The notes under the pieces are model-generated. The model was not told the DNA's origin. It searched no databases and saw nothing but the letters and a program-made list of their open reading frames with translations. From positions 1 to 64,000 of the forward strand of contig JACRIW010000097.1 of the NCBI GenBank assembly GCA_016215625.1: DNA of 64,000 nucleotides, read 5' to 3'. This DNA is from Candidatus Eiseniibacteriota bacterium (GTDB lineage Bacteria > Eisenbacteria > RBG-16-71-46). The translations under genes and the position numbers were made by a program. This document shows positions 15,232-24,280 of this stretch, in pieces (within the stretch, counting starts at the first letter, position 1; each line of letters starts with the position of its first letter).

Positions 15232-15260
15232 AATATATCGGCATCATGGTCGCGAATCAA
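15232..15260 (-). promoter_or_regulatory. Sigma-70-type promoter for tandem riboswitch leader
   Basis: TTGATT (15260-15255), a 17-base spacer, and TATATT (15237-15232) on the minus strand. A start about 7 bases later falls at the first bases of element C. Confidence 0.7.
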
Positions 15261-15322
15261 TAGGTCGGCGGCAGATTGTTCGAGTCTTTGCGGGGAGTAG
15301 ACATTCGTGCGGGAGGTGCGTC

Positions 15323-16180
15323 GTGCCGAGCACGGTGTGGGACGTGTTGAAGAAGCGATACGCGGTGACCGGTGAGATTCGCACGGTGCGTTGGGGCGAG
15401 ACTCCCAAGACACGGGGCACGGGGCTGTACGTGGTGTCGCTGAGTGCAGACCCGCGCTCGCTGCAAGGCTGCCTCCCCGCGGCGCCGATCGACCACTCGG
15501 CGCTCGACGACTGGCTGACGCGTTGCCCCGAGCTTCACCTCGACGGGAAGCGTCCCACAGCGGAGCAGCTCGCCGCGAAGCTGCAGCGATTCTGGTTCTC
15601 CGACGAGGTCGTGCTCTACATGGGGTTGACTGCGGACTCGCTTCGACGCCGGATCACCGCTTACTACAAGACTGCCCTTGGCGCTGCTGGCCCGCACGCA
15701 GGCGGGTATTTCCTCAAGACTCTCTCCTGCCTCGAGCAGTTGCACGTTCACTACGCGGTCGGCGATGGCACCGCAGTCGAAGAACGCCGCGCGCTGCTCG
15801 CGTTCAGCGAGGGATTGTCGGATGAGAGCCGCTCTCGGCTGCGCGGCCCCAGGGACGGGCTCCCGTTCGCGAACATTTGCTGGGCGGCCGGTGGGAAGAA
15901 GGTGCACGGACTGACGGGCACGCGCAGCAGAAAGGGCAAGTCGGTCACGACGAAGCCACAGACCAAGAAGCCGACGCTGCACGCCGAGATGGCGCGCATT
16001 CTCGAGCCTGTGGACGGCGCCTGGTACCCCTGCGAGGCCCTCGCGAAGGACGTGAACGAGGCGAAGCGGTACCGAAAGAAGGATGGATCTGCGGCTTCGC
16101 CGTGGCAGGTCTGGGCGCGGGCGAGGAACTATCCGGAGTTGTTCGAAGTCGCAGCGGGGATGGTGCGGCTGGTCGACTGA
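15323..16180 (+). CDS. GIY-YIG-nuclease-like hypothetical protein
   Basis: 285 residues from GTG 15323, which has GGGAGG 6 nt upstream; the frame is open to 15116 but that region is the riboswitch leader on the other strand. GLYVVSL (residues 34-40), then VLYMGLTADSLRRRITAYYKT (97-117) with the spaced Arg residues, PHAGGYFLKTL and VEERRALLAF (Glu154 region) resemble the GIY-YIG strand-strand-helix order. The C-terminal 80 residues are basic and carry PTLHAEMARILEP, possibly a DNA-binding part. Divergent from the riboswitch-controlled operon and 250 bases before the methyltransferase gene. Could be a nuclease of the same accessory module. Confidence 0.55.
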   Translation: MPSTVWDVLKKRYAVTGEIRTVRWGETPKTRGTGLYVVSLSADPRSLQGCLPAAPIDHSALDDWLTRCPELHLDGKRPTAEQLAAKLQRFWFSDEVVLYMGLTADSLRRRITAYYKTALGAAGPHAGGYFLKTLSCLEQLHVHYAVGDGTAVEERRALLAFSEGLSDESRSRLRGPRDGLPFANICWAAGGKKVHGLTGTRSRKGKSVTTKPQTKKPTLHAEMARILEPVDGAWYPCEALAKDVNEAKRYRKKDGSAASPWQVWARARNYPELFEVAAGMVRLVD

Positions 16181-16431
16181 GGCGAAGCGCCGACATGCCT
16201 TGCACGAAGTGCGGGAGTTTGACGTTGACCCTCGTCCCGGGCTAACCCATCTTCTCCTCGCTGCTAATAGCTGCTGGCGTGAACGCGCAAGATGCGACCG
16301 TGTGGAGCCCTCTTGCAAGTCCAATAGCGACCTGCGGCGGCCAGAGAACAGAGCCAACGATTCACCTGCAGCAGCGGAACCTACCCGCTGCCTAGAATGC
16401 AACGGACAATACCCCGCCGTCGAGGAATGCA

Positions 16432-17916
16432 ATGAAGCGAACCACACGACCTCGCCTTAAGGAGTCACTCGCGATCAAGATGGGCGCTCAAGCGGCCAAG
16501 CGTCCGAGCGGGAAACGCACGCGCCCCGCAATGTACGGGGCGCTCACGGGAGTGAGCCTCTTTACGGGAGGTGGAATCGGCGATCTCGCACTCCGCGCCT
16601 GCGGGGTCGAGGTAGTTGTAGCGTCCGAACTGCTCTCTGATCGCGCAGAGGTCTATCGCGCCAACTATCCTGAAACACACATGATTGTTGGAGATATTCG
16701 GACCACCAAACGTGACTTGTTAAAGCTGGCACAGAAGCGCCTCGACGGCCGCACTCTCGATGTACTTTTTGCAACCCCCCCCTGCCAGGGAATGTCGCGC
16801 AATGGGCGCGGCAAGCTTCTCAATGGCATTCGTTCTGGGATCAAACCCAAGTTCGACGAACGCAATGGCCTTGCACTTGAGGCCGTCGAAATTGCCCTGA
16901 AGCTCGACCCAAAGCTTATCGTATTCGAAAATGTCCCTGAAATGGAGTTCACACTCGTCGAACGATCCGACGGCAGCGTTGGCGGGCTATTGGAGACCAT
17001 TGCCGAGCGACTTGCCCCTCGCTATAGCGGTCGATGGGAAGTCGTTGAGTTCGCTGACTACGGCGTCCCGCAGCGACGCCAGCGACTTATAACAATCTTC
17101 TCACGCGTGGAGCCATCCAAGCAGCTTGCGCAACGCGGCGCCAGCCTCTTGCCACCACGAACGCATTCCTCGTCAGCGACGATCTTCACGAAACCGTGGA
17201 TAACGGTTGACGACGTGCTCTCTGAAATACCATCACTGGATGCTACGTCCAAGAAATCCGCGGAACATCCGTCGCTCCCCTTTCACCGCGTCCCCGTACT
17301 TGATCAAGACAAGTACTTCTGGGTTAGCAACACGCCGCCCGGCAAGGGGGCTTTCGACAATCAGTGCGCGAATCCAAAGTGCCGCTTTGATGGCAATCCC
17401 ACCCACAGTTCCAAGCACGACCTTCACGGCATCAATCGCGCTAGCAAGGAAACGCCGGTTCGATGTCTCAGATGCGGGGAGCTATTGCCGAGGCCATGGG
17501 TTGTCGAGGGCGGAACACACCGCCTGATGTCAGGCTTTACGAGTGCATACAAGCGCATGCGCGGCGACCTGCCCGCGAGTGCGCTCACGAGGAACCTCTC
17601 TTACGCTTGTTCGGATCAGAAGCTTCATCCTCGAGAACACCGCGTGCTCTCGCTACACGAGGCCCTGCTCCTTCACACCGTCTCGGACTATCACTTCGAC
17701 TGGCGGCGTGCAGATCAGAAGCAAGTGTCCGACAAGACGATCAGGGAGATTATTGGGGAGAGCATTCCGCCGCGCGGCTTGCAGAGGATCTTCGCATATG
17801 TGCTCGAGCTGCAAGGTCTCGCTCACAGCGAATCGCGCGCGCGGGGGGCGCGGTCGACTTCCGTCAAGCGCAGTGGAGGCTCGCGGATGAGAAAAGCAGC
17901 CGCAGGCACAAACTGA
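16432..17916 (+). CDS. DNA (cytosine-5) methyltransferase of type II R-M system
   Basis: 494 residues, ATG with GAGGAAT upstream. C5-MTase motifs are in order: motif I SLFTGGGIGD (42-51), motif IV TPPCQGMSRNG with catalytic Cys118, motif VI FENVPE (165-170), motif VIII QRRQRLI (214-220). The target-recognition region contains an unusual four-cysteine insert (CANPKC and CLRCGE, around 315-365), a likely zinc ribbon. Uses S-adenosylmethionine to make 5-methylcytosine. It converges on the restriction endonuclease gene with 5 bases between the stops. Base composition is visibly less GC-rich than the neighbourhood, suggesting recent transfer. Confidence 0.92.
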   Translation: MKRTTRPRLKESLAIKMGAQAAKRPSGKRTRPAMYGALTGVSLFTGGGIGDLALRACGVEVVVASELLSDRAEVYRANYPETHMIVGDIRTTKRDLLKLAQKRLDGRTLDVLFATPPCQGMSRNGRGKLLNGIRSGIKPKFDERNGLALEAVEIALKLDPKLIVFENVPEMEFTLVERSDGSVGGLLETIAERLAPRYSGRWEVVEFADYGVPQRRQRLITIFSRVEPSKQLAQRGASLLPPRTHSSSATIFTKPWITVDDVLSEIPSLDATSKKSAEHPSLPFHRVPVLDQDKYFWVSNTPPGKGAFDNQCANPKCRFDGNPTHSSKHDLHGINRASKETPVRCLRCGELLPRPWVVEGGTHRLMSGFTSAYKRMRGDLPASALTRNLSYACSDQKLHPREHRVLSLHEALLLHTVSDYHFDWRRADQKQVSDKTIREIIGESIPPRGLQRIFAYVLELQGLAHSESRARGARSTSVKRSGGSRMRKAAAGTN

Positions 17917-17921
17917 GATGG

Positions 17922-18707
17922 TCAGTGGCCATTGGCGTCGAGGGCGCCTTCGAGAAGACGTCCGCCATTCCGCTCATCAAAGAACTTCGCGTACGGTCGG
18001 GAGTTCAGGAGCACAACCCAACCTTCATACATCTTTCGCACGCCATCCCTGGTCATGATCGAGACCGAAGTCGTCCTACCTCCGCCCTCACGCGGCTGTA
18101 CAATGCGCCCCCAATCCGCTTCTTGGAGATCGGATCGATAGAACACGGCTACGATTGCCGGGCTGCCGTCAATGAAGTCCCACACAAGTCCAAACAACCG
18201 ATTGGTTTCTCTATGGTGGGCCTTCCAGTCATAGGCTGTTAGGCAATGGACCCTCTGGTCTCCCATATCAGGCTTTGGGAAGCCGCGCGCAATACACTGC
18301 GCGGGGGTCGGCACCGCCCCACATGTGGCTTTGACCTCAAATCCGCCGGGCCCGAAGGGACTAAATGGCGCCTTCTCTCTAAGCCTTCCGCTCAGGCGCG
18401 CCCATTCTCGTGCGCCTTCAGCATCCATCACGAGGAGATCCGGGTAGCCGTCCTGATGCGGGTTCTTTCGTAGAAGGTCCGAGTGCTCGAGAATCATCGC
18501 TGCGGCGAACACTTCACCAACAAACGCACTGAGGTTGCGCATTCCCAAGAGCGCGAAGACGTCTACCTCAAAGTCTGCTAGTTGCCGAATAAGCACACGC
18601 GTTCGGTGAACGGCTCTCTCGATGCTGTCAGATTGCAGCGTGAACCTTCGCGGTCCGCGGACTACCATTTGCGGATTGCAGGTGTACTCAAGCCGTCGGT
18701 TAGGCAT
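17922..18707 (-). CDS. Type II restriction endonuclease (PD-(D/E)XK)
   Basis: About 261 residues from ATG 18707, which overlaps the end of the controller gene by 8 bases; the longer frame to 18881 is the shadow of that gene. The catalytic pattern is clear: HQDGYPDLLVMD (Asp90) and GGFEVKATCG (Glu124, Lys126), with a helix Glu in SAFVGEVFAAA (Glu64). The middle region has DMGDQRVHCLTAYDWKAHHR. Function as the cognate nuclease is inferred from its position: C-protein and nuclease in one operon, convergent with the C5 methyltransferase. The target site cannot be read from the sequence. Confidence 0.8.
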   Translation of the reverse strand: MPNRRLEYTCNPQMVVRGPRRFTLQSDSIERAVHRTRVLIRQLADFEVDVFALLGMRNLSAFVGEVFAAAMILEHSDLLRKNPHQDGYPDLLVMDAEGAREWARLSGRLREKAPFSPFGPGGFEVKATCGAVPTPAQCIARGFPKPDMGDQRVHCLTAYDWKAHHRETNRLFGLVWDFIDGSPAIVAVFYRSDLQEADWGRIVQPREGGGRTTSVSIMTRDGVRKMYEGWVVLLNSRPYAKFFDERNGGRLLEGALDANGH

Positions 18708-18969
18708 GACGTGTCCGAGGCGAGTACCTGGCGGAGCTTCGGGCGCGAATACTTGAGGGTGGAGCCTGGAACAACATCGAGACGGGGAGCTCAAGAGCTG
18801 CAGCCAATGCACAAATATTCTTGAGGCCGATGTTGCGCTCGCCCCGTTCAACACCACCGACATAGGTGCGATGGAGGCCACTCAGCTCCGCGAGGGCTTC
18901 TTGCGAGAGCCCCTTGCGAGTCCGCAACTCCCGCACCCTCTTCCCAAACGCTCTTAGTTCACTGTCCAT
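18700..18969 (-). CDS. XRE-family controller (C) protein of R-M system
   Basis: 89 residues. A compact HTH occupies residues 6-65 (FGKRVRELRTRKGLSQEALAELSGLHRTYVGGVERGERN, then KNICALAAALELPVSMLF), the typical form of C proteins, which delay nuclease expression until the host is methylated. It precedes and overlaps the endonuclease gene. The C-terminal 20 residues (PPSSIRARSSARYSPRTRHA) extend beyond the usual ~75-80 residues. Confidence 0.85.
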   Translation of the reverse strand: MDSELRAFGKRVRELRTRKGLSQEALAELSGLHRTYVGGVERGERNIGLKNICALAAALELPVSMLFQAPPSSIRARSSARYSPRTRHA

Positions 18970-19273
18970 GTCTGACAGAGAATCGCAGAGATGACGATTG
19001 GTCTACAGCCTATGAGTAGCGCTGTGGTAGTACATGTGCTACTTGATGCTCAGCATGGACAGTACCGGCGGTTGCCAAGGCAATAGGCCTGCCCGGCGAG
19101 ATCGCACTTGGACGGCGCATCGAGGGCTATGCGGCGCCAGGAAGTGACTTCAATGCCAACCTCCCGAGCGTGAGGATGAGCTATTGCACTTCGCGAACCT
19201 CAACCTCAGGCAAGGACGCGCTCGCAGATCCTGAACGAGACGCATCAGCAAGAGTGCTCCATCCCTCGTCGAA
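18970..19273. other. Intergenic, holds candidate C-box; otherwise no gene
   Basis: Upstream region of the controller gene. Apart from the palindrome at 19027-19042 I see no supportable gene; short frames here lack start signals. Confidence 0.5.
19027..19042. promoter_or_regulatory. Candidate C-box operator
   Basis: GTAGTACATGTGCTAC matches its own reverse complement at 14 of 16 positions and lies about 58 bases upstream of the controller start. C proteins bind paired short palindromes in this position; a second half-site is not obvious. Confidence 0.45.
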
Positions 19274-21220
19274 CTACCGCCCCCCTCCCCCCACCCAAAA
19301 CACCGCCGTCTCCCGCTTCACCCTCAGCACGATCAACTGCTCGCTCGCGCGTGAGTACGCCACGTAGTTCCACTTCGCGCTCGGCACGTTGTGATCCGGG
19401 TCGTTGTCGTCCACGACCACCACGCGCGGCCATTCGCTGCCCTGGGCCTTGTGCACGGTCAGTGCGTAGCCCCAGTCGGCGCGCAGCACCTTGCTCCGCG
19501 GACCAGTCACATGGCTCGTCATCACCACTCCCTCGCGAATCTGGTCGCCCGCCAGCATCTGCGAGCTCACGATCCACTCGGCCGTGTCGCGCGGCCGGCC
19601 CTCCGGGTGCCCGACGACCACGTACTCCACCAGCCCGGGCACATCCATGCGCTCGGCGCTCGTGCCCACGAACTCGGTCACCACGAAGCGCTCGCCGTTC
19701 GCGATCTTGAAGCGCTTCTCGGGGTGCATGTAGTTCTCGCTCGCCACCAGCAGCTCGCCAGCCTTCGGCTTGAAATCCACGGGCGTCGTCATGTACCCGC
19801 GCAGCCGCCGCACGTACTCGTTGATCTGCACGCGAAGCGAGTTGCGCTGCACCAGCACGGCGTCGGCGCTCTGGATGATCTCGCGCACCTGCGACACGCC
19901 AAAGTGCCCGTCGGCCTCGCTCAGGAACGTCACGCGCCCGTCGTCGGTCGTGCCCCACGCAATGGGCTTGCCCGCGCGCGCCGCGGTCGCGATCGCGTGC
20001 AGCGACGTGTCCACGCCGTGCCGATGAATGCGCTGCAGCTCGGCGTCGGGCTTCTCCAGCACGCCGCACGTGCCCAGCTCGCCCTCGAGCGACGGATCCT
20101 CCACCACGGGCGGCAACTGGTTGGGGTCGCCGGTGTACAGCACGCGCGCGTACTGCTTGAGCGCCTCGAAGTCGCGCTTGGTCACCATGGACGCCTCGTC
20201 CACGATCACCAGCCGCACGAACTGCTCGGGCGGCTTCTTGCCCTCGAGCGCGAACTTCACGTCCTCGCCGTCGTAGCCGCTCATCTTGTACTTCCACAGG
20301 AACCCGGCCAGCGTCCGCGCGCGCGACTTCCATCCGCGCGGCAGGCGGTCCTTGAGCGCTTCCACGGCCTTGCCGGTCGGCGCGACCAGCCACACGTTGT
20401 CGGGCTTCAGCCCCAGGCGCCGCACCACGGCGCCGGTCACCGTGGTCTTGCCCGTGCCCGCGGCGCCCGCGAGCGCGAACCATCCGCGCGAGTTCTCGCC
20501 CGCAAACCACTTCGCGATTCTTTCCACCGCGTCACGCTGATCGTCCGACAGCTTGCCCTCGATGCTCGTGTCTTCCGGGTCGAGCGGCTTGCGCGTGCCC
20601 TTGATCGGCTTGGGCATCGGGAACGGAGGATCCACCACGTAGGTCGGGGCTTCCTCGCCGATCGCTTCGCGCGGCGTCGGCGCGGGGGCCGGCTGCGTCA
20701 GCCCGCCCATCACCAGCGTCGCGCTCCCGTTCGCGGCGACCGCGCCCACCACGATCGAGCCGTCGAGCAGCCCGGCGATGTAGCGCGCCAGCTCGGCGAT
20801 CTCGCCTTCCTCGCGCTTCGATCGCAGCGCCTTCACGATCCGCTGCGTCGCACCCAGGAAGTTGCCCGACCACTCGTCAGTCATGAACCGATAGCGGCCC
20901 TGCGCGTCTTTCTTGGGGTGCACGAGTTCGTTGCGATAGCGGCGCACGGTGTCGGGATCGTCGGGGACGATGCCGAAGCTGGTGGCGATCGCTTCGAGCA
21001 GGTGGCAGATCACACCCACGTCGCGGCCGGCCGCGCGGATCTTCTCGGCGTCGGAGGGCGCGAACACACCGTTCTGCGCGAGCGCGAGCGACAGCAGCTG
21101 TTCGCGGGTGGCGGTCTCCTCGCGATTCCAGCGCTTCTCGAACGCGACGGCGAACTTGGTCAGCACGCGAGTGGCCGCGGTGCTGACCTCTTCGTACGTC
21201 TGGGCGGGACCCGCACTCAT
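19274..21220 (-). CDS. RecD-like/UvrD_C_2 ATP-dependent helicase
   Basis: About 648 residues from ATG 21220; an earlier GTG (21283) adds 21 basic residues without a ribosome site. The SF1 helicase part has Walker A AGAAGTGKTT (251-260), VIVDEASMV (motif II), TGDPNQLPPV (motif III), QRIHRH (motif IV region), and the C-terminal ALTVHKAQGSEWPRVVVVD with NYVAYSRASEQLIVL. The first ~210 residues are an extra N-terminal domain (PDDPDTVRRYRNELVHPKKD) of unknown role, followed by a Pro-rich linker. There is no partner RecBC gene nearby; it resembles the stand-alone RecD2-like helicases of accessory regions. Confidence 0.85.
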   Translation of the reverse strand: MSAGPAQTYEEVSTAATRVLTKFAVAFEKRWNREETATREQLLSLALAQNGVFAPSDAEKIRAAGRDVGVICHLLEAIATSFGIVPDDPDTVRRYRNELVHPKKDAQGRYRFMTDEWSGNFLGATQRIVKALRSKREEGEIAELARYIAGLLDGSIVVGAVAANGSATLVMGGLTQPAPAPTPREAIGEEAPTYVVDPPFPMPKPIKGTRKPLDPEDTSIEGKLSDDQRDAVERIAKWFAGENSRGWFALAGAAGTGKTTVTGAVVRRLGLKPDNVWLVAPTGKAVEALKDRLPRGWKSRARTLAGFLWKYKMSGYDGEDVKFALEGKKPPEQFVRLVIVDEASMVTKRDFEALKQYARVLYTGDPNQLPPVVEDPSLEGELGTCGVLEKPDAELQRIHRHGVDTSLHAIATAARAGKPIAWGTTDDGRVTFLSEADGHFGVSQVREIIQSADAVLVQRNSLRVQINEYVRRLRGYMTTPVDFKPKAGELLVASENYMHPEKRFKIANGERFVVTEFVGTSAERMDVPGLVEYVVVGHPEGRPRDTAEWIVSSQMLAGDQIREGVVMTSHVTGPRSKVLRADWGYALTVHKAQGSEWPRVVVVDDNDPDHNVPSAKWNYVAYSRASEQLIVLRVKRETAVFWVGGGGR

Positions 21221-21581
21221 GGCGGCCAGACTTCCTTGCCGGGCTCGCTGGCCCGGCCGTACGGCGGACACTCTCCCGATCACCGGCCCTGTGGGGGCAT
21301 GGCGCGGCGGCCGAATGTCCGGGCAGCGGGGGATCTGCCGCGAATATCCACATCAGCGCGACGCCGCCCCCTGCGTTAGGGCCACGCCGCGGAGTTTCAG
21401 AGCAAAGCGAAGGGCGAGATTAGTCCCGTGCGAGCGGGCCGGTCCACGGAAAACTGGGCCTGGCGCCCGCCGGCCACGGCGAAGACGCGGAGTGGCACCT
21501 TGGCCGACCGGGCTCCGGAGGGCGAAGACGTCCGGATGCCTGGAGCGCCCACCGCTGGGCGGGCCCGCTGGCCCCCCTCCC
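21221..21581. other. Intergenic between helicase and sigma-54 regulator
   Basis: Contains the helicase promoter region on the minus strand and the 3' end of the regulator. GC-rich with several short inverted repeats; no gene or clear terminator T-run is visible. Confidence 0.4.
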
Positions 21582-23105
21582 TCAGCGCTTCCCCTTCACC
21601 CCATGCCGCGCCATCCAGTTGGTCAGCGTCTGGTAGCTCGGCAGTCCCACGAGCCGCGCGGCCTCGCTCTTGTTCCCGTTCGCCTCGGCGAGCGCGCGCT
21701 CCAGGTAGTGCCGCGCGACTTCGTTCAGCAGGTCGGGCAGGCTGAAGCCCTCGCCCATCGCGCGCCCGAGCACGTCTTGCCCAGCGGCGCCGGGGCCGCG
21801 CGTGCTGTCGAGCAGCGCCTCTCGCACATCGCTCGCCTGTATCGTGTCGCCCAGCGTCCACAGCGCGGCGCGGCGCAGCGTGTTCGACAGCTCGCGCACG
21901 TTGCCGGGCCATGCGTGGGCGAGCAGCGCGTTGCGCGCGCCGGACGACAGACGCTTGGGCCGATAGCCCGGCTGCGCCTGCGACTCCGCGTTGATCGCCG
22001 CGAGGAAGTGATCGACCAGCAGCCCAACGTCGCCCGTGCGCGCATGCAGCGGCGGCAGCCGCAGCACGGCGACCGCGAGCCGGTAGAAGAGGTCCTCGCG
22101 AAAACGTCCCGCGCGCACTTCGTTGACGAGCGTGCGATTCGTAGCGGCCACCAGTCGCAGGTCCACCGTGCGCGGGGCGGTCGCGCCCACGCGCGTGACT
22201 TCGCCTTCCTGCACTGCGCGCAGCAGCTTGACCTGCGCCGCGGGCGGAAGCTCGCCGACTTCGTCCAGGAACAGCGTGCCGCCGTCGGCGGCTTCGAAGT
22301 AGCCCGCGCGCGCCTGGGTGGCGCCGGTGAACGCGCCCTTCTCGTGACCGAACAACTGCGACTCGACCAGCTCCGCTGGAATGGCGCCGCAGTTGACCGC
22401 GACGAACGGCCGCTCACGCCGCGCGCCGCTGCGGTGGATGGCGCGCGCGAGCAGTTCCTTGCCCGTGCCCGACTCGCCCTCGATCAGCACGGGCACGCTG
22501 CGCAACGCGACCAGCCGCGCCATCTGCACCACGCGCTTCATCGCGGGACTGCGGTGCGCGATGTCGGCGAACTCGGGCGCGTCGGGCGGCAGCGCGGCGG
22601 CGAGCTGTTCCAGCCGGCTGTCGGAGTCGCGCAGCAGGTCGGGCACGAAGTCCGCGCTCAGCTCGAACGGCACGTCGGCGGTGCGCACGCCGTGCTCGCG
22701 CGAGGACTCGAGCAGCTCGGCGGGAAAGCGCGTCTTGGCGATCAGGATCCACACCGCCGCCATGGGCGGCGTGCCCGGGCTCAGGTGAAACGTCAGCCGT
22801 GGCCGCGCGTGGCGCTTGCGCGCGTCTTCCACCGCGCGCTTGGCCGCCAGCCAGATCTCACCGAAGTGCACCGGGCTCGTGAGCTTCTCGTGCTGCAGCT
22901 TGATCACCAGCTTCGGCGCGCGCGCGCGCAACCAGCGCGCGTACGCGGCGCCCTGCGCCTCGGGGTAGTTGCACAGCAGCACGGCTTCGGTGAACGCGCG
23001 CGCGCCCACGGCCTGGGCAATCGGGCCGACGCCGTTGGTGGCCGACTCGGTCATGGCCTTCAGGTCGGTCTGGCCCACCCAGCAGATGAGGATGTGCTCG
23101 GGCAT
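21582..23105 (-). CDS. Sigma-54 activator with CARF-like N-terminal sensor
   Basis: 507 residues. Residues 1-165 form a Rossmann-like domain: strand [12 protein letters not shown], then [10 protein letters not shown], and [27 protein letters not shown], where SPGTPPM (109-115) resembles the CARF ligand loop T.GT..M. The AAA+ module follows with Walker A GESGTGKE (210-217), the sigma-54 contact loop GAFTGA (257-262), [10 protein letters not shown] (Walker B), and VAATNR. A Fis-type HTH ends the protein ([25 protein letters not shown]). The layout is that of RtcR, which activates RNA-repair operons on sensing an oligonucleotide ligand, but no rtcAB genes and no CRISPR array lie in the window. 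It starts at ATG 23105. Its target genes are unknown. Confidence 0.8.
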   Translation of the reverse strand: MPEHILICWVGQTDLKAMTESATNGVGPIAQAVGARAFTEAVLLCNYPEAQGAAYARWLRARAPKLVIKLQHEKLTSPVHFGEIWLAAKRAVEDARKRHARPRLTFHLSPGTPPMAAVWILIAKTRFPAELLESSREHGVRTADVPFELSADFVPDLLRDSDSRLEQLAAALPPDAPEFADIAHRSPAMKRVVQMARLVALRSVPVLIEGESGTGKELLARAIHRSGARRERPFVAVNCGAIPAELVESQLFGHEKGAFTGATQARAGYFEAADGGTLFLDEVGELPPAAQVKLLRAVQEGEVTRVGATAPRTVDLRLVAATNRTLVNEVRAGRFREDLFYRLAVAVLRLPPLHARTGDVGLLVDHFLAAINAESQAQPGYRPKRLSSGARNALLAHAWPGNVRELSNTLRRAALWTLGDTIQASDVREALLDSTRGPGAAGQDVLGRAMGEGFSLPDLLNEVARHYLERALAEANGNKSEAARLVGLPSYQTLTNWMARHGVKGKR

Positions 23106-23519
23106 GGCCGGACAGTAGGAGTTCTCTTGTAGTTCTACAAGAACTCTTGTGGTCCCCGCGCGGGTCGGGCGCTACTTCTTCATGGCCGCGCGGGCCCCGC
23201 TTGGCGCAGCGGCCACGCACTCGCCGGCGGGCCGCCGTGCGCGAATCCCCGCGTCATTCGCGGGCGCGGCGCATGCGCGCGTCGCGCCGGCGCCGCCCGG
23301 GGGATCCCTGCGCGCGAATCGCTCACGCGTCCCGGCACGCCGCCTGCAGTACGCCGAATGCTCACCCGCCCAGTCCCGCCCGTGCGGCCCCTACCCCGGG
23401 GCCGAACGCTCCGGTGTCGGAATGCGGTTCCTGCTCTGCGTTCGGGGGAATCAGGCAGGAGTCCGGCACCGGAGTGTTCCGGGCGGGAACTCGCGACACT
23501 CCCTACAGAGGACCTCCCC
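23106..23519. other. Divergent promoter region between sigma-54 regulator and OM protein
   Basis: Holds the inverted repeat at 23120-23145 next to the regulator start. The rest is GC-rich without a gene I can support; no good -24/-12 element is present before 23520. Confidence 0.45.
23120..23145. promoter_or_regulatory. Inverted repeat near start of sigma-54 regulator
   Basis: CTTGTA-gttc-TACAAG (23126-23141) nested in an outer AGTTCT/AGAACT pair, 15 bases upstream of the start codon. It is AT-rich against a GC-rich background, and is likely an operator or leader hairpin for autoregulation. Confidence 0.5.
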
Positions 23520-24209
23520 ATGTCGCTTCGCCGCATGCTGCTCCCGCTCGCGCTTCTGCTCACGCTCCCCACGCTCGCCTTCGCGGGCCCGCTGCGCCCG
23601 TGGATCGCCGGCGGCCTCGGCGCCTCCACGTATCACATGACCGACGTGAACGACGACATCGGCGACGTGAACTCGGCCCTCTCCGGCAGCGGCCTGCGCA
23701 TGAAACAGATCGACGGCGGTCTGGGCTTCGGGATCGCCGGCGGAGTCGACCTCGGCAACGGACTCGCGTTCGGGATCGGCTACGACCGGTTCCCTGCCAA
23801 CAGCGACGTCGGCGATTGGTCAGGCTCGATCGAGTACGACTTCCCCGGCTCGTTCATCCGCGGCTTCACTCGCTACTCGTTCCAGGGATCGAACAAGGCG
23901 AACGCGTTCGTCGAGGGCTCGGTCGGCCGTGTCTCCACCTCGGGCGAGGTGACGGTCTCCGTCACCGGCTCGGGCTCGGTGTCGGGCGATGTCGAGGGCT
24001 CGGGCTTCGGCTTCGAGGAATGCGCCGGCTTCGAACTCTGGGCTTCACCGCAGTTCGCGTTCACGGGGAGCGCCGGCTTCCGCCAGCTCGCCGCCAAGGA
24101 CGTCACGCTCGATGGCACCAATATCCGCGACAACGCGGGCGGCGAGTACACGATCGACTACGGCGGCATGTTCATGCGCCTGGGCCTGAAGGTCGTGCTC
24201 ACGCCGTAG
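23520..24209 (+). CDS. Outer-membrane beta-barrel protein
   Basis: 229 residues from ATG 23520 (GAGGA upstream). Signal peptide MSLRRMLLPLALLLTLPTLAFA, then an alternating small/hydrophobic pattern with many Gly and aromatic residues (GGLGFGIAGGVDL, GLAFGIGYDRFPA, FIRGFTRYSFQG, FVEGSVGRVSTSG) and a final MFMRLGLKVVLTP strand. This is the profile of small 8-10 stranded OmpA/OmpW-like barrels. No ligand can be assigned. Confidence 0.75.
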   Translation: MSLRRMLLPLALLLTLPTLAFAGPLRPWIAGGLGASTYHMTDVNDDIGDVNSALSGSGLRMKQIDGGLGFGIAGGVDLGNGLAFGIGYDRFPANSDVGDWSGSIEYDFPGSFIRGFTRYSFQGSNKANAFVEGSVGRVSTSGEVTVSVTGSGSVSGDVEGSGFGFEECAGFELWASPQFAFTGSAGFRQLAAKDVTLDGTNIRDNAGGEYTIDYGGMFMRLGLKVVLTP

Positions 24210-24280
24210 GCACTTGTTCACGCGAGTGACGTGCCGCCGCCTGCATTGGGCGGCGGCCCGCGCTCGCCGACGAGACCCCC

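Noticed and set aside
16181-16431. tRNA or integration site upstream of the methyltransferase
   Set aside because: No cloverleaf or TTCRA arm found; the stretch appears to be an ordinary, lower-GC leader.
21490-21505. ggcacctt resembling the riboswitch J3/4 motif
   Set aside because: No GGCAACC or P1 partner nearby; chance match.
23455-23485. Possible sigma-54 -24/-12 promoter before the outer-membrane protein gene
   Set aside because: cGGCAC-N5-TGTT departs from TGGCAC-N5-TTGC at key bases.
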